From contig CM043971.1 in NCBI GenBank assembly GCA_014529385.2, forward strand, positions 53,913,209 to 53,977,208: DNA of 64,000 nucleotides. The letters are read 5' to 3'. The translations under genes and the position numbers were made by a program. The notes under the pieces are model-generated. The model saw nothing but the letters and a program-made list of their open reading frames with translations. It made no database searches and had not been told where the DNA came from. The DNA is from Adiantum capillus-veneris (Eukaryota > Streptophyta > Polypodiopsida > Polypodiales > Pteridaceae). Below, piece by piece: positions 47,759 through 58,244 of this stretch. How positions within the stretch are numbered: the stretch's first letter is position 1; each line of letters begins with the position of its first letter.

Positions 47759-47939
47759 GTGGTCACACGAAGCTTAGTTATCAGTAAGATGTAATTAGTG
47801 ATGCAACTATGCCAAAATTGCCATAGTTACAAAAGGCCTTGCATAGTTGCATATAAAACAAATAACTGGCGCATGTGTGACCTTGCATGAAGCACAGTTA
47901 TTTCAAACAGTAACTGATAACTATGCATCGCTTGACCAC
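47759..47939. mobile_element. Fold-back MITE, copy 2
   Basis: About 181 bp with inverted arms of 29 bp (47759-47787 and 47911-47939) that match at most positions. Both begin GTGGTCA and include TAGTTATCAGT. The core AACTATGCCAAAATTG (about 47804) is shared with copy 1. It lies in the putative intron upstream of the CCCH exon. Confidence 0.75.
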
Positions 47940-48399
47940 TACCTTACACGGGCCACATTACTTTCTTTGTATTTCTTGTACCAAGACAAGTTCTCTGATC
48001 TTATTGGGTATCAAGAAACCTTCCTGTATTTCGCATTGATTGGGCAAGGGTGCGAGCTTCCAATTTCTTTTGGCTTTTCTTGTTTTGAAATTGTCGACAA
48101 AATTGTCATGAAAAAGTGATCTAGTATCAACTTTTTTTTAAAAAAGTAAACGTAATGCCATTCTTAGGCTGCTTCAGCGTAGTTCTAGCTGTGTAATCAG
48201 GAGAAGCTTTATGAGAGACATGGGAAAGTGCTTGGAAGAACTTATGTGATATTTTGAGCTTGGCGCCACATGTGGGCAACGCATGATGCAATTTGAAGCA
48301 AAAATTTACTGCTTTGTGCATGTGAAGCTAAGCTGACCTTCAAAAATGATCCGTAGCTATAGCTTAGCTTGAGTACAGCCAAACCTTATCAGCATGTGG

Positions 48400-49120
48400 T
48401 TCAGATGGAGGAGGTATATTAATTGGTTGCCCCTTTTGCTTCGATGACAGACGTAATGGAGAAATTATGCTTTATAATAGTTGAAGAACCAGTGTCACAT
48501 GCACAATGGCTCTATGTGCCACGTGGACATGCTAAACCTACCAGTGTCCAGAGTCACTATCATCCTGCTGGTGGAAGCCAACTCAAAATGGAGCGCAGGG
48601 CCCATGAGAGTGGACTAGGCTGCCGTGCCCCAAGTGTACTGTCGAGCTGTGGAAAGGGCTGTCATCAGCTGAAGAACCCAAACCTGTCGTGCCATGGGGC
48701 AGTCCCACGAACAATGATGCTGACTCTCCAAAGGATGGCCGCAAGCTGCACATGCTGCTGAGCGGTGTAGTAACCAACTTCCAACTATTGTAGCTCTGTG
48801 TGCAACTAGCCACTGAAACATAGTAACTCTCCTCGGTTGCCTGCTGTCCCACAACCACTCCCAGAAACCTGACAAGAACTCGGATGTGAGACTCTTTAAG
48901 CCCAAAAGCAGCTGACCAAAATGTCTCCTAACGACCATGCAAAATCATACCACATCGCCGAATGCTGCTCTCACAAAGATGGTGCTCCTGGAGCATAAGA
49001 ATATCAATCGTACCACCCACAAGGCATCACTGAAGCTCCTGACGCAAGCGACCCCTCTGACGCTGAAAATGGGGTCCACCTAATCCCGATTCCCTACACA
49101 TTCCATGAGGTGATCCTCAT
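48400..49120 (-). pseudogene. LINE ORF2 fragment: endonuclease start joined to zinc-binding end
   Basis: Minus-strand Met at 49120 gives MRITSWNV, a stop, then GIG, the start of a LINE apurinic-type endonuclease. With one frame change IDILMLQEHHLCESSIRRCG (about 49010-48950) and ETFWSAAFG follow, as in plant LINE nucleases. The sequence then jumps to LWDSRQPRRVTMFQWLVAHR (about 48850-48790), CAACGHPLESQHHCSWDC and ARQVW (to about 48635). This is the zinc-binding domain found after RT in LINE ORF2. The rest of the nuclease and the whole RT are deleted. It is a dead, internally deleted LINE. Confidence 0.8.
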
Positions 49121-49601
49121 GGAGTCAGTGAGAAAAAACCGAAGTTGCAACAGGTTACATCAGCCAATCTCACTATCTTCGAGGCTGGCTTGGATGGGGA
49201 GTAATCTGCATTTGAGCGACCTCGAGATAGACATGACTGTAGAGTCTGTCCAACCCAAGCCCAGGAAGAGCGTGCCGTCCGTCGGGCTACATCCTCTGTC
49301 CAGCAGTCCTCATGTACATATACATAGCAAGGTGTACTCTGCGTGTCAGCAAAGAAGTGTATCCCAATGTGTTTGAATCCTGCTGTATCCGGTGGTGTCA
49401 GAGAGAACTTGGCCAATGGCCACAGAGTCTGTATCAAATCTATCACTCCCAAGTATCCCTGTATGATGGGAGAACTCAAGGGCCTGAGCTTGAACCTGAA
49501 GCCAGTCCATCACTAAGTCCAGAATCCACTCAATTTGGTCCTTGCCACACAGTGGGAAGAAGAAACCAATCGTTGTGTCCAAGGCTTCTGCCCCTTTAGG
49601 T

Positions 49602-49609
49602 GTTGGAAA
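49602..49609. repeat. 8-bp target-site duplication GTTGGAAA (left)
   Basis: Precedes the element at 49610 and recurs exactly at 50325-50332. Confidence 0.9.
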
Positions 49610-50043
49610 CATAATTACCGGGGAACGCCCCCTAGCCCCCGTTCCGACGTTCCGGGGGGCAGTTCCCTTCCCGAACGTTCCAAAACGTCCCGGAATGTCT
49701 GACGTTCCGGGTGGCCAATGCAAACCGGAACGGCCGTTCCGGAACGTTCCGAAACGCCCCCGGACCGTTCCGGAATGCCCCTGGAACGGCCAACGGCTAC
49801 AAACAAATTTGGCAAAAATTGAAAAAATTGAAGTGAATGTTTGGGCTTCTTTTGAAAGTGTGCAAGGCCTCCAGGACTCATAAAATGCACCCCCCTCCCC
49901 CTTTCTCTTCACAAGCTAATCCTCAAGGCTCAAGCTCTCTCCCTCTCACTCTCAAGATCTCTCCCTCTCAAGACTCACTCTCTCAAGGCTCAAGGCTTCA
50001 AGCCTTCAAGCTCTCTTCCTCTCCCTCCCACTCTCTCAAATCT

Positions 50044-50099
<56 letters not shown>

Positions 50100-50324
50100 C
50101 TAGTCATAGCAAGGTTGAATGGTCTTCAAAACGAGTTTTTTGTGAGTATTAGAGTCAAAGCACTCTAATACTCCTTGTATTTAAACACAAGGAGCTAAAA
50201 ATTGCACTATTTGGGTGTTTTTTATACCTCCCGTTCCGCGACGTTCACGTTCCGGACCCCTAGCCGTTCCCCCGTTCCGCGGGGATCCCGTTGCCGTTCC
50301 CGTTCCGCGTTCCGGGTAACTATG
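49610..50324. mobile_element. Non-autonomous hAT-type element, 715 bp
   Basis: Terminal inverted repeats are CATAATTACCGGGGAACG at the left and CATAGTTACCCGGAACG as reverse complement at the right. An 8-bp target duplication (GTTGGAAA) flanks it, as hAT transposases produce. Both subterminal zones are dense in CGTTCCG/CGGAACG motifs on both strands, plausible transposase binding sites. The interior contains a (CT)n run (50058-50094) and no transposase. It belongs to a family different from the hAT at 51028. Confidence 0.88.
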
Positions 50325-50332
50325 GTTGGAAA
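50325..50332. repeat. 8-bp target-site duplication GTTGGAAA (right)
   Basis: Exact copy of 49602-49609. Confidence 0.9.
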
Positions 50333-51019
50333 CAGTACGTGGACTCTGAAGCAGGCCCCCTCCGTAGATAGTCCTTCGCAAGACGGCCCATCTATCGACA
50401 AATGGTTTGGGAGGCCCAAGTACTCCACACTCTGATGGAACCAACCAACACTCACCCGAGGTAGTAAAACGACCTTCAAGAGGGTCAGGGTGTTTCGAAC
50501 CAGAACGTGTACTGTAGGTATGCCTGCTGCCTTGGCAGCGATAGAAGCTATCGTGCGAGGTGTCTCCAAGATAGTCCCAATCTCGAAGCCTATCGTGGAA
50601 AGTAAAAAGAGGTACTCTCCTCAGGCCAGGGAAATAGACTGAGAAAGGTAGGTCCACCTTCTCGACAAGAGCATCATTAGTCATTTCAAAGGCATGGCGC
50701 CACTGTCAAAAATGTGCTCTGACTGCTCGGATGGCCAAGGAGTTCATCGCAATGACCATGGACGCCATCTTGGATGTCTCAAACTCTATCTGATAGTAGC
50801 TACGCTCGAGAAACTAAACGTCGATGATCTTTCCACCTCTGCTAAAAGGCGAGCCTGGAGGAGATCACGCACCTCTCCTCTGCTAGGTCGGGTGTCGATG
50901 ATCTTGTAGATGACAGAGGTTGCCTGGAGGCAATCCACCTCTATTGCAAGGCTCAATTGCCTTGTCAATGAGAGAGCAAGTCGGATGGTGGGCTATGCAG
51001 GGTCGGGCGAGGGGGCTTC

Positions 51020-51027
51020 GTGAGAGT
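51020..51027. repeat. 8-bp target-site duplication GTGAGAGT (left)
   Basis: Precedes the hAT element and recurs exactly at 54473-54480. Confidence 0.93.
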
Positions 51028-54000
51028 CAAGGTTGCATCCGTACGTACATACGTACGGATTGTATCCGCACCGTACAACCGTATCTAACCATACCGTACG
51101 TACGGATAGGTTCTGTACCGGTGTTTTTTTTTTTTTTAATTTAAATTCAGCCCTATTTCAAGCGTTTGGTCTATTATCGCAAAATGCCTTCTGCGGCTAA
51201 TTATTGAGAGCTTTTGGTTAGTACTTGCAGGTACTGTGCAAGGTGCAGTTGACCAGTGAGTGCTCCTCTCTTGCAAGTGATCAGCACACCCACGTGATCA
51301 GAATGGTTACTACGCTGGGTCAGCAAGGATCGAGTACTTGTCAGTGGCAGTCCAAATACTGTGGGGAAAGCAAGACAAGTACTATTACTCGTGTTCTCAA
51401 GCATCTTACAGATATAGGTACTACAAATCATTGCGATGGCTGTGAGAAGATTCCACCTCTAATCAAGGAAAACCTAATTCGAGAGCATTTCTCCTCAGCA
51501 TCAAGTGCACCTTCGAGGGGTCTTCGATTTCACAGGATGCCTTGCAAAATGCATTACTTGGGGACCTTGGTGACAATCCAGGAGATGGAGGGATGGGTTC
51601 TGGCTCTCAGACTACTATGCCCTCCAGTGTCGGCACTAGTAGGAAAAGAACTTGTGTAGCAAGGCATGATGAGGAGAACATTGGGGATGAACGGTCTACA
51701 GCTCCCAACAATGCACCGAGGCAGACCACGTTGCCTTCATGCGTAAACTCTCAACCTTGGGTGAAAGAGAGACAAAAGATAGCAAAGATGGAGATTGTTC
51801 GCACTCTTGTAGAGTGCAATATTGCATTCAATGTGCTTCAAACAGATCAGTGGACTGGCTTGGATTACAACAAGATGCACACAAGTATGCTAGATGAGCA
51901 GAAAGCAGTCATTGACAGAGCAGTCACTCCAACAAAAGCTGGGTGACAGACTTTTGGGTGTTCTATCATTTCTGATGGATGGAGTCATGTACGTAGACGC
52001 CACATCATCTACATTCTAGTCTCATCTTGCCTTGGTATGTACTTTCTGAGAGCCGTGGATGTCGGAAAGGCAGGTGAGAAGATCATTGTAGAGTTCATCT
52101 ACAAACATATTTGTCAAGCCATTCTTGAGGTGGAAAAGGAGAATGTGGTGCAGGTAAATTCAATCTCCCAATCTGGCTGCTCGCATCTCTTCTCCTTGTG
52201 TTTTTTGTTCTATCTCTGCTATTTCAATGTACATTGTTTGGCTACTTGCAGGTTGTTACCGATAATGCTAGCAATTGCAAGGCCATGGGTGATATGGTAG
52301 AGAGGGATTTCCCTCGCATTGTGTGGACTCCATGTGCCATCCATTGCCTAAACTTACTCATGGAGGACATAGGAAAATTGTCGTGGGTTCAGCCTATTGT
52401 CACTTGTGTCTGAGGCAACGAGGATTACCACTTTTTTCCGCAAGAAGCACCAAGCTCTAGCGATCTTCAAGAGCCACAGCACATTGGATATGGTGCAGCC
52501 CTCGAAGACCAGGTTTGCATACATGTACCTTGTTCTTCAGAGACTGTACAGGTCGAGGGACCCACTTTTGCAAACTATTGTGGATCCAAAGTGGCGCCTA
52601 ATGCGCCATGCAGAATTGAAGGCCATTCACAGGAAGGTTCTAGATGAAGCCTTCTGGACAGAGGTGCATAGCTTTGCCGTGGCTCTTCAACCACTCTTTG
52701 TTCTCTTACGCGTGACAGATATGGAGGGATCTACCCTTGGTCTAGTATTTCACCTTTTCATGCAGATGAGAGGACACGTTGAGACGTGCAGGACACTACC
52801 TCTAGAGCGGTAAGAATCATTAAAAAAAAGAATGATAGGCAATCTGTCAGTCTCAGATTCAATGATTGTTCTTTTTGAACTTGCAGACGGAACGACATTT
52901 TGGCTATTGTAGATAGTCGATGGCAGTATATGCGTCGTCCCATTCATGGGATGGCGGCTATACTCCATCCCTTCTACAAGAAGCCCGAGCTTTTTGGAAA
53001 CTTGGCTTTGCTGACCCTTCGTTTGGAGTACCTCAATCTCATGTTCAGCGAGGATGAGCAGTTGATCATAGATGGTGAGATGTCAAGCTTCATGAACAAC
53101 TTGGGTCCTACTTTCACGAGGAGTGTTGTAGTGAGACCCGAGGCTACCAAGCTTCCCCTCAGTTGGTGGCAAAACTATGGAAGTTTAGGTCTTCCACAAA
53201 TTTGCAAGCTAGCTCTACGTATTCTCTCTTAGGTACTCATGTTGTAACATGTTTGTGAGATGTGCCTAAAATGTTGACCTTGTGCACTTTTGTCCTCTAA
53301 AGATTTGCACCTCGTGTACATTGCCATCAGGATTGTTCAGTTGGCGCTTGTGAGCACAATTCGAGTGTATATTCCTTGGTGCAGACAAAGATCAAGAACA
53401 AATTGAGCACGACCCAACTAGAGAAGTTGGTGTACTGTTGAGCGAACATGAGGCTAGTGCACTCTTTCCATGCTTTTGGAAATCCCAAGAAAGTTTGAAC
53501 TTTGTTCCATGCTTCAGTCCACTAAAGGCTCGTAGATAGACTAGGTTGAATTACTTGTAGTATCTTTAAATCTTTATGGAATTTTATCAATGTTGGTGCA
53601 GGTGGATCCTACCAAGGTGAAGATGGTTCCAAACCCCACAGTAGAGGAGATAGATACTCATATTAAAGACGAGCAGGAGGAGATACTGCGAGAGCTTCAT
53701 AGAGAGTTGGAGAGAGTGAATAGGCGAGTCACCGGGTCACGCGCTCGAGCATTGAGCATCCCTCTCCAGCAGGAGGCTGCTGATCCTGACAGCGCACGGT
53801 GAGAGAACATTCGGATTGGGAAGCTTCCAGTATGCAAGCCTCGCGTTCGAGCGAACCCGGCTGTTCGTCTCCTCCAGACTTCAGAGCAGGATGATCCACA
53901 TGAGGATGATGTAGATACACAAGGGGACCCAGGATTTACAAGGCCAGAGTATGATGATGAAGGCAATGTTCTCACATAGGCAGAGATGTCCTCATCATCA

Positions 54001-54472
54001 TCTTCATCGTCCTCTAATGATGATGATGGCTTTTGAGTGCAGTGTTGAGTGTGCGGTTTTTACTGGTTACTAGTTATTGGAGTCAGGACTTCATACTTCA
54101 GTCTTGGATTTATCATTTTCATGAGTCATTATGTATTTATTTTGATGCTCTTAGTTTTATGTGACCATGGCAGCAGACATCCGATACTATTTGTTTGTAG
54201 ACATTGATCAATGGTTAGCTAATCTCAGCTTTGTGTTTCATTGTTCGGTTAGAGTCGTGGAGTCTGGACTCCATTTTTTGGCATTTGTAACAGTGTACTG
54301 TTGATTTGCTAGTCTTTATTTGAAGTCTTGGTGAATACATAAGTAAATGTATGAAGTACTCTCAGTTTTAGGCTTTGTGAAAAAAAGGACGAATTTTTAC
54401 GTACCTAAAAACTCAATCCATTCTGTCCTACGTACCGAATTTGTACCGAACACTACGTACCTAACTACCTTG
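51028..54472 (+). mobile_element. hAT DNA transposon, 3445 bp
   Basis: Ends CAAGGTTGCATCCGTACGTA (left) and, as reverse complement, CAAGGTAGTTAGGTACGTAG (right): identical for six bases, then imperfect. Exact 8-bp duplications GTGAGAGT flank it. Subterminal zones are rich in CGTACG/GTACC motifs (51035-51115 and 54395-54465). The plus strand carries a multi-exon BED finger/hAT transposase gene. It inserted into LINE ORF1; the second LINE copy at 63889 shows the unoccupied site. Confidence 0.94.
51225..54036 (+). pseudogene. hAT transposase with BED-type finger, broken
   Basis: Five exons can be traced. A BED-like finger with QSKYCGESKTSTITRVLKHL and HCDGCEKIP lies at about 51345-51455. After a polar linker comes the transposase core (DUF659-like): FNVLQTDQWTGLDYNKMH, then SIISDGWSHVRRRHI (about 51965-52010). 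An intron at 52154-52251 leads to VVTDNASNCKAMGDM and TPCAIHCLNLLMEDIGK. Another at 52810-52886 leads to DSRWQYMRRPIHGMAAIL and LPLSWWQNYGSLGLPQ, the start of the hAT dimerisation domain. After an intron at 53233-53330 comes DCSVGACEHNSSVYSLVQTK and QLEKLVYC. The last exon (from 53602) is acidic and Ser-rich. Defects: TGA near 51945, a frame change near 52405, TAG at 53230 where CAG is expected before the intron, and a TGA after LVYC. Confidence 0.88.
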
Positions 54473-54480
54473 GTGAGAGT
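54473..54480. repeat. 8-bp target-site duplication GTGAGAGT (right)
   Basis: Exact copy of 51020-51027. Confidence 0.93.
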
Positions 54481-54500
54481 CTCTCTAGGACGGAGCATCA

Positions 54501-54505
54501 GCCTC
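54501..54505. repeat. Target-site duplication GCCTC (left)
   Basis: Directly precedes the left LTR and recurs at 59678-59682. Confidence 0.9.
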
Positions 54506-55937
54506 TGTAACCGGCCTGTTAACTTCAAAAAGGACGGTAGACTTTACTTCAAACCTTGATTTAGCTTTCACCCATTATTAGTCGTCTATTCTACCTGTGC
54601 TATAATGACACAAGAGAGGGGAATGGGATATAGATGCTAGAATGCATCTGTATGCGAGTCAGACACTAGATTGGCCCCTAAATAGGCGCCCCTTTCGGTA
54701 TTTCTTTATTCTTTTACAGTTAAGAGGAAGTACAAAGAGTGCTTATAGCACTAAACCTGTATCCCGCAGTTCTTAACCCGTATCCCGTAGTTTCTATCAT
54801 GCTTGGAGGAATTTGGGTAACATAACGGCGTAGAACCCTGCCCAAAATAGTCTGCAAGTAGGGAATCCTAAGGAGACGATTGTCCTTGTCCCGATTCCAC
54901 CTTTAATTGACCAAAAAGAGCATAACCAACCTCTGTAATTTCTGGTTATTGATTGGTTTTTCTCTGTTTTCAGCTCCCTGTAGCCCCTGCACTATTCCCA
55001 ATGCCTTGGACTACGTGCCCCTTGATTCTGGCATGATTCCGAGCACAAAACAGTCCCAAAACAGTCCAAAATCAGTAATAAAACAGTGCTGATTTTTGTG
55101 TGTTTACTTGAGAGGTTATCACCCTCTCGTTTCCCTGCTTTGGAGTAGCAGTTAGCTAGTCCTGTTCATGTACAGGGAGGCTCTTGCCTCAGCAATAGAG
55201 CATCAAACCACAAGACTGTACATGGTCAATCTGATGAGCCCACTAGAGGGGCATAACCATAAAGAATAGGGGAGAGAGAGAGGAGTGAGAGGTGTGCAGG
55301 TCATGACATCCTGCACCTCACTGTACATAGAGAGTAAGCCAGCACTCCATTGAAGCTCTCCCACCTGTGACAGCACTCAAAAACGAGCTCACAACTGAAA
55401 ATCACGTTTTTGCCTTCTCTTTAAGTAGTAAACTGGCCTTAGAGTGCCAAGTGTCACTCATTTGTGCATTTTCCCACTTTAGACCCTCAGGTCTAAAAAT
55501 ATCTCACGTGCAGCCTCTATTGACTTGGCCACAGAGTAACAAAATGATCCCCATGTCAAACTGCACGTAATGACACGAAGACATTTTGCCGTCCAAAAAT
55601 AGCAGTCCCTAAAATTTAGGAGTTTCTGCCATTACATTCTTCTAGGTCATTTGACCCTCTTTGTACACTGCAGCCACACCCAGAACTGAAATGTAGCCTA
55701 TGTAGCAAAGGATTCCGCTTTGGCTGGCCAATGACCCCACTTTGGCTAACCATAGTCCTTGTCCAACCTTAGTGCTCTTTAGCCCTCAGGCCTGGACTCT
55801 CTCTGAACAATTCCACACTGGCTATGCAATGCAGGACAGTTAGATTTCCAGAGGGGTGTTTCCAAAAGGTAAAACAAACGAAATTCCCCAAAGAAAGAGA
55901 AAATAAACAAAAATGGAATTGCTACTGGTTGGTGACA
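54506..55937 (-). repeat. Left LTR (3' LTR of the minus-strand element)
   Basis: Starts TGTAACCGGCC and ends TTGGTGACA. It matches 58245-59677 with scattered substitutions and near-equal length (1432 versus 1433 bp). Confidence 0.95.
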
Positions 55938-55949
55938 TACCCCCCTCTT
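55938..55949 (-). promoter_or_regulatory. Polypurine tract
   Basis: The minus strand reads AAGAGGGGGGTA directly before the LTR start TGTCACC. Position and composition fit plus-strand priming. Confidence 0.85.
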
Positions 55950-56561
55950 GAAATCTCAAACGTTCTCGTTTGCACCTATGTCGTACATGCTTACAGTCAG
56001 CACTCGGGTGTCCGGACACCGTGTCGACACATGTACGACACATACATGCTCACAGTCAACACCTCGTTGACACATGTATTGCCTGCGTGTGAACTTTGTC
56101 CCAATGACATAGTGGAAGCGTTACACTTTGCCATTGCTTTGAGTCCATAACTTTCCAATGACAAAATGGAAGCATCACATTTTGCCACTGTCTTTTAGTA
56201 CACGTTGGATCCAGTAACCTTTCGAGCATACCCAAACCGACAGTTTAAGAATGCAGTTATACATGTACTTTCAATAGAAATAATTGTTGTACCCTTGACA
56301 AACTGACAAGAAATACTCACTTATATAGCACTAAACAAACTTTTGGAAATTCCATAAGAGCAATTGCCAAATTGACAATCTGTACAGCTCTAACATTCAT
56401 GTAACATGCACTTCATTTGAGCTCATTGTAAGTAACATGTACATCATTTCTTTCAGAAGCCATTGTCACACTGACAATCCATGTAGCTCTGAATCTCAAG
56501 GGGTCAAGGTAGGTTGCAAACCAAGGTTTTAAGTTCCCATACTTTTAGTGACTCTGCAAGT

Positions 56562-56870
56562 TCACTTTTTTCCATCCACTTGACATCTAGAGGTGAATAG
56601 CTTTTGAACTTTACCAAACAACACCTTGCAACCTTGCTTTTTCTTTTCTTTCTTTATGTGCCAAAATCTGTTCCGGGACCAAGATCTCGTCAAGTTCCTC
56701 GACTTCCGGCTGATCTTCAACTGACATATCTTCTGGCACATCACCCACATAGGGTCTGAGAAGACTCAAGTGAAACCCATTGTGAATCTTCCAACTCTCC
56801 GGCAATTTCAGTCTTTATGCAATATCACTGATTTGCATACTGAGCATCGAAAACAATCTTTCTCTACTCT
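56562..56870 (-). pseudogene. Gypsy integrase C-terminal remnant
   Basis: The minus strand reads LPESWKIHNGFHLSLLRPYV then EVEELDEILVPEQILAHKER and LQGVVW. The order LP-x-x-W-K-I-H-x-x-F-H-x-S-x-L-x-P-Y, acidic linker, PE-I-L and a W-ending strand is typical of gypsy integrase ends leading into a chromodomain-like fold. It is all that is left of pol. Confidence 0.8.
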
Positions 56871-57360
56871 TCATCTTGATCTTTGGAAATTAACCTGTAA
56901 TCTACCCTTATGCTGTCACTTTTATTGGGCTGAGAATTCTCTTTTTGACCCAATTTTGGCAGCATAACTGTAGTAGAAACCTTCACATCGAAAAATCCAC
57001 ATATCCAAGTGATTATCCACGCATAATAGAGCACTTTTGCAAACCTAACCTGGAAATTCAGTATGCTGAATTCTCTGTTTTTAGCTCCTAAAATACTCCA
57101 GATCACTTGTATTACTGTCCTCTAGCTTCCCCGAAGCTCTTGAGACAAAAAGGCATCAAATAGGATCAAAATACTAAATCTGCAGAAAAATACAGCAAGC
57201 TGTATTTTCTTCTTTCGGGCTCTGTTTTGCGTGCCAATCGCACCAATTCGTAGCCTTTGATCTTCTGCATTAGTAGGACTACTTGCCCTTTGATTTACAC
57301 GAGATTTCTCGCAAGAAATCTTGTTGAATCATCCTGTACCTGTTTTGAATTAGCCTTTAG

Positions 57361-58230
57361 CTAATTCAATACGTGTATGAAATCATTCCAAGTGGAAGGA
57401 GTCTGTCCTTGTAACATCAGTGTATTCCACCACTGACTTGCATTTTTTTTTTCCAGAAAAGTGACAGCTTTCCTGACTGTAAATGCTCCTTCCAACAAAT
57501 GCTTTGTCAAACTGTTCGAGGAAAGAGAAAACCTTTGTCCTCTCATCAAAGCCATTGAATGTGTCAATGGACTCACTGATCATCTTCTTTGTATGGCTTT
57601 AGCTTATCCATTGACTCCAAATTGTCAAAAGAGACAGTTTGCATAATGGGTACACAAGTGGGAGCCATCTGTACTCCCTGGCCAGTAACATGTTGATGTC
57701 CAGGTTTCATATTCACTGATGGGATTGAAAAACCAGCCATACCCAAGTTGCCTTGTGACACCCCAAACTCACCTTGTGTGCCCTGAAATCCTGGGTGCAA
57801 ACCAATGTTTGCATACATGGGGTTAGGCACCATGCCTTGCATACCCCTAAACACTGTTCCTGGCATGCCAAAACTGCCTTGAGCTTGATGTGCTATTGAT
57901 GAAGATTGTATGAACTCCATAAATCTTGGATTCTCCATCAATTGCTTGAACATGGTCACAGCAAAAACAACCTGCAAAGCTTTCTCTGCTTGGCCTAAAC
58001 TCTTGCCAATTTCATGTGCAGTTGGAATAGGCTGTCTATCTTCTGAAGAGGAACCCTCTTCCTTGTTGCCATCCATCCTGTATCCAAAGAAAGACTCGTA
58101 GCCTTTCTCACCTGTAAATCCACTCGATCTACTTTCAAACTCTGTGTTTTCAAGGTCATCCCAAACTCCCTCTGTGTCTTTAACCCAAACTGACCAAGGC
58201 TCACTTTTTGAGGAAAAAGTGATTTAATCC
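57361..58230 (-). pseudogene. Gypsy gag, truncated in the capsid block
   Basis: The minus strand has an open stretch from about 58220 to 57573. Its N-terminus has a Glu/Ser-rich segment (NKEEGSSSEDRQ), a helix (KSLGQAEKALQVVFAVTMFK), then a Gly/Met/Gln-rich low-complexity region (about 57890-57650). A frame change near 57575 leads to FDERTKVFSFLEQFDKAFV, and after another change KAVTFLEKKNASQWWNTLML and QGQTPSTWNDFI. The last part matches the gag capsid block of gypsy elements. Sequence beyond TWNDF is missing; about 550 bp of unassigned DNA separates it from the integrase remnant. Confidence 0.75.
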
Positions 58231-58244
58231 CGTCGATGGAACCA
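58226..58244 (-). promoter_or_regulatory. Primer-binding site, tRNA-Glu-like
   Basis: The minus strand reads TGGTTCCATCGACGGGATT directly after the LTR end. Compared with the complement of a plant tRNA-Glu 3' end as I recall it (TGGTTCCGTTGCCGGGACT), it matches at 15 of 19 positions. Confidence 0.65.

Larger units (their letters stand above)
49121..51027 (-). pseudogene. LINE ORF1, interrupted
   Basis: Minus-strand reading from the LINE ORF1 start (now displaced to 59685) continues at 51027 with SHEAPSPDPA, then LSLAIEVDCLQATSVIYKII (about 50960-50900), VDLPFSVYFPGLRRV (about 50660-50610) and VHVLVRNTLTLLKVVLLPRV (about 50510-50450), ending EYLGLPN. These match the RNA-binding ORF1 layout of plant LINEs, where the last part normally leads to a Cys-rich knuckle. 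A non-autonomous hAT-type element sits inside at 49610-50324. Downstream (49609-49121) polar frames lead to the ORF2 start at 49120. Several stops and shifts occur. Confidence 0.7.

Noticed and set aside
48583-48858. Alternative minus-strand frame over the LINE zinc-binding domain
   Set aside because: It is a shadow of the neighbouring frame, which carries the recognisable domain.
49542-49883. Plus-strand open frame rich in Pro/Arg across the hAT-type element end
   Set aside because: Explained by the repeated CGTTCCG motifs of the subterminal region.
55231-55260. CTGATGAG in the 1.43-kb LTR (also near 58971), like a hammerhead ribozyme core
   Set aside because: The second half of the core (GAAA after a closed stem) is missing; GGGGCATAACC follows instead.
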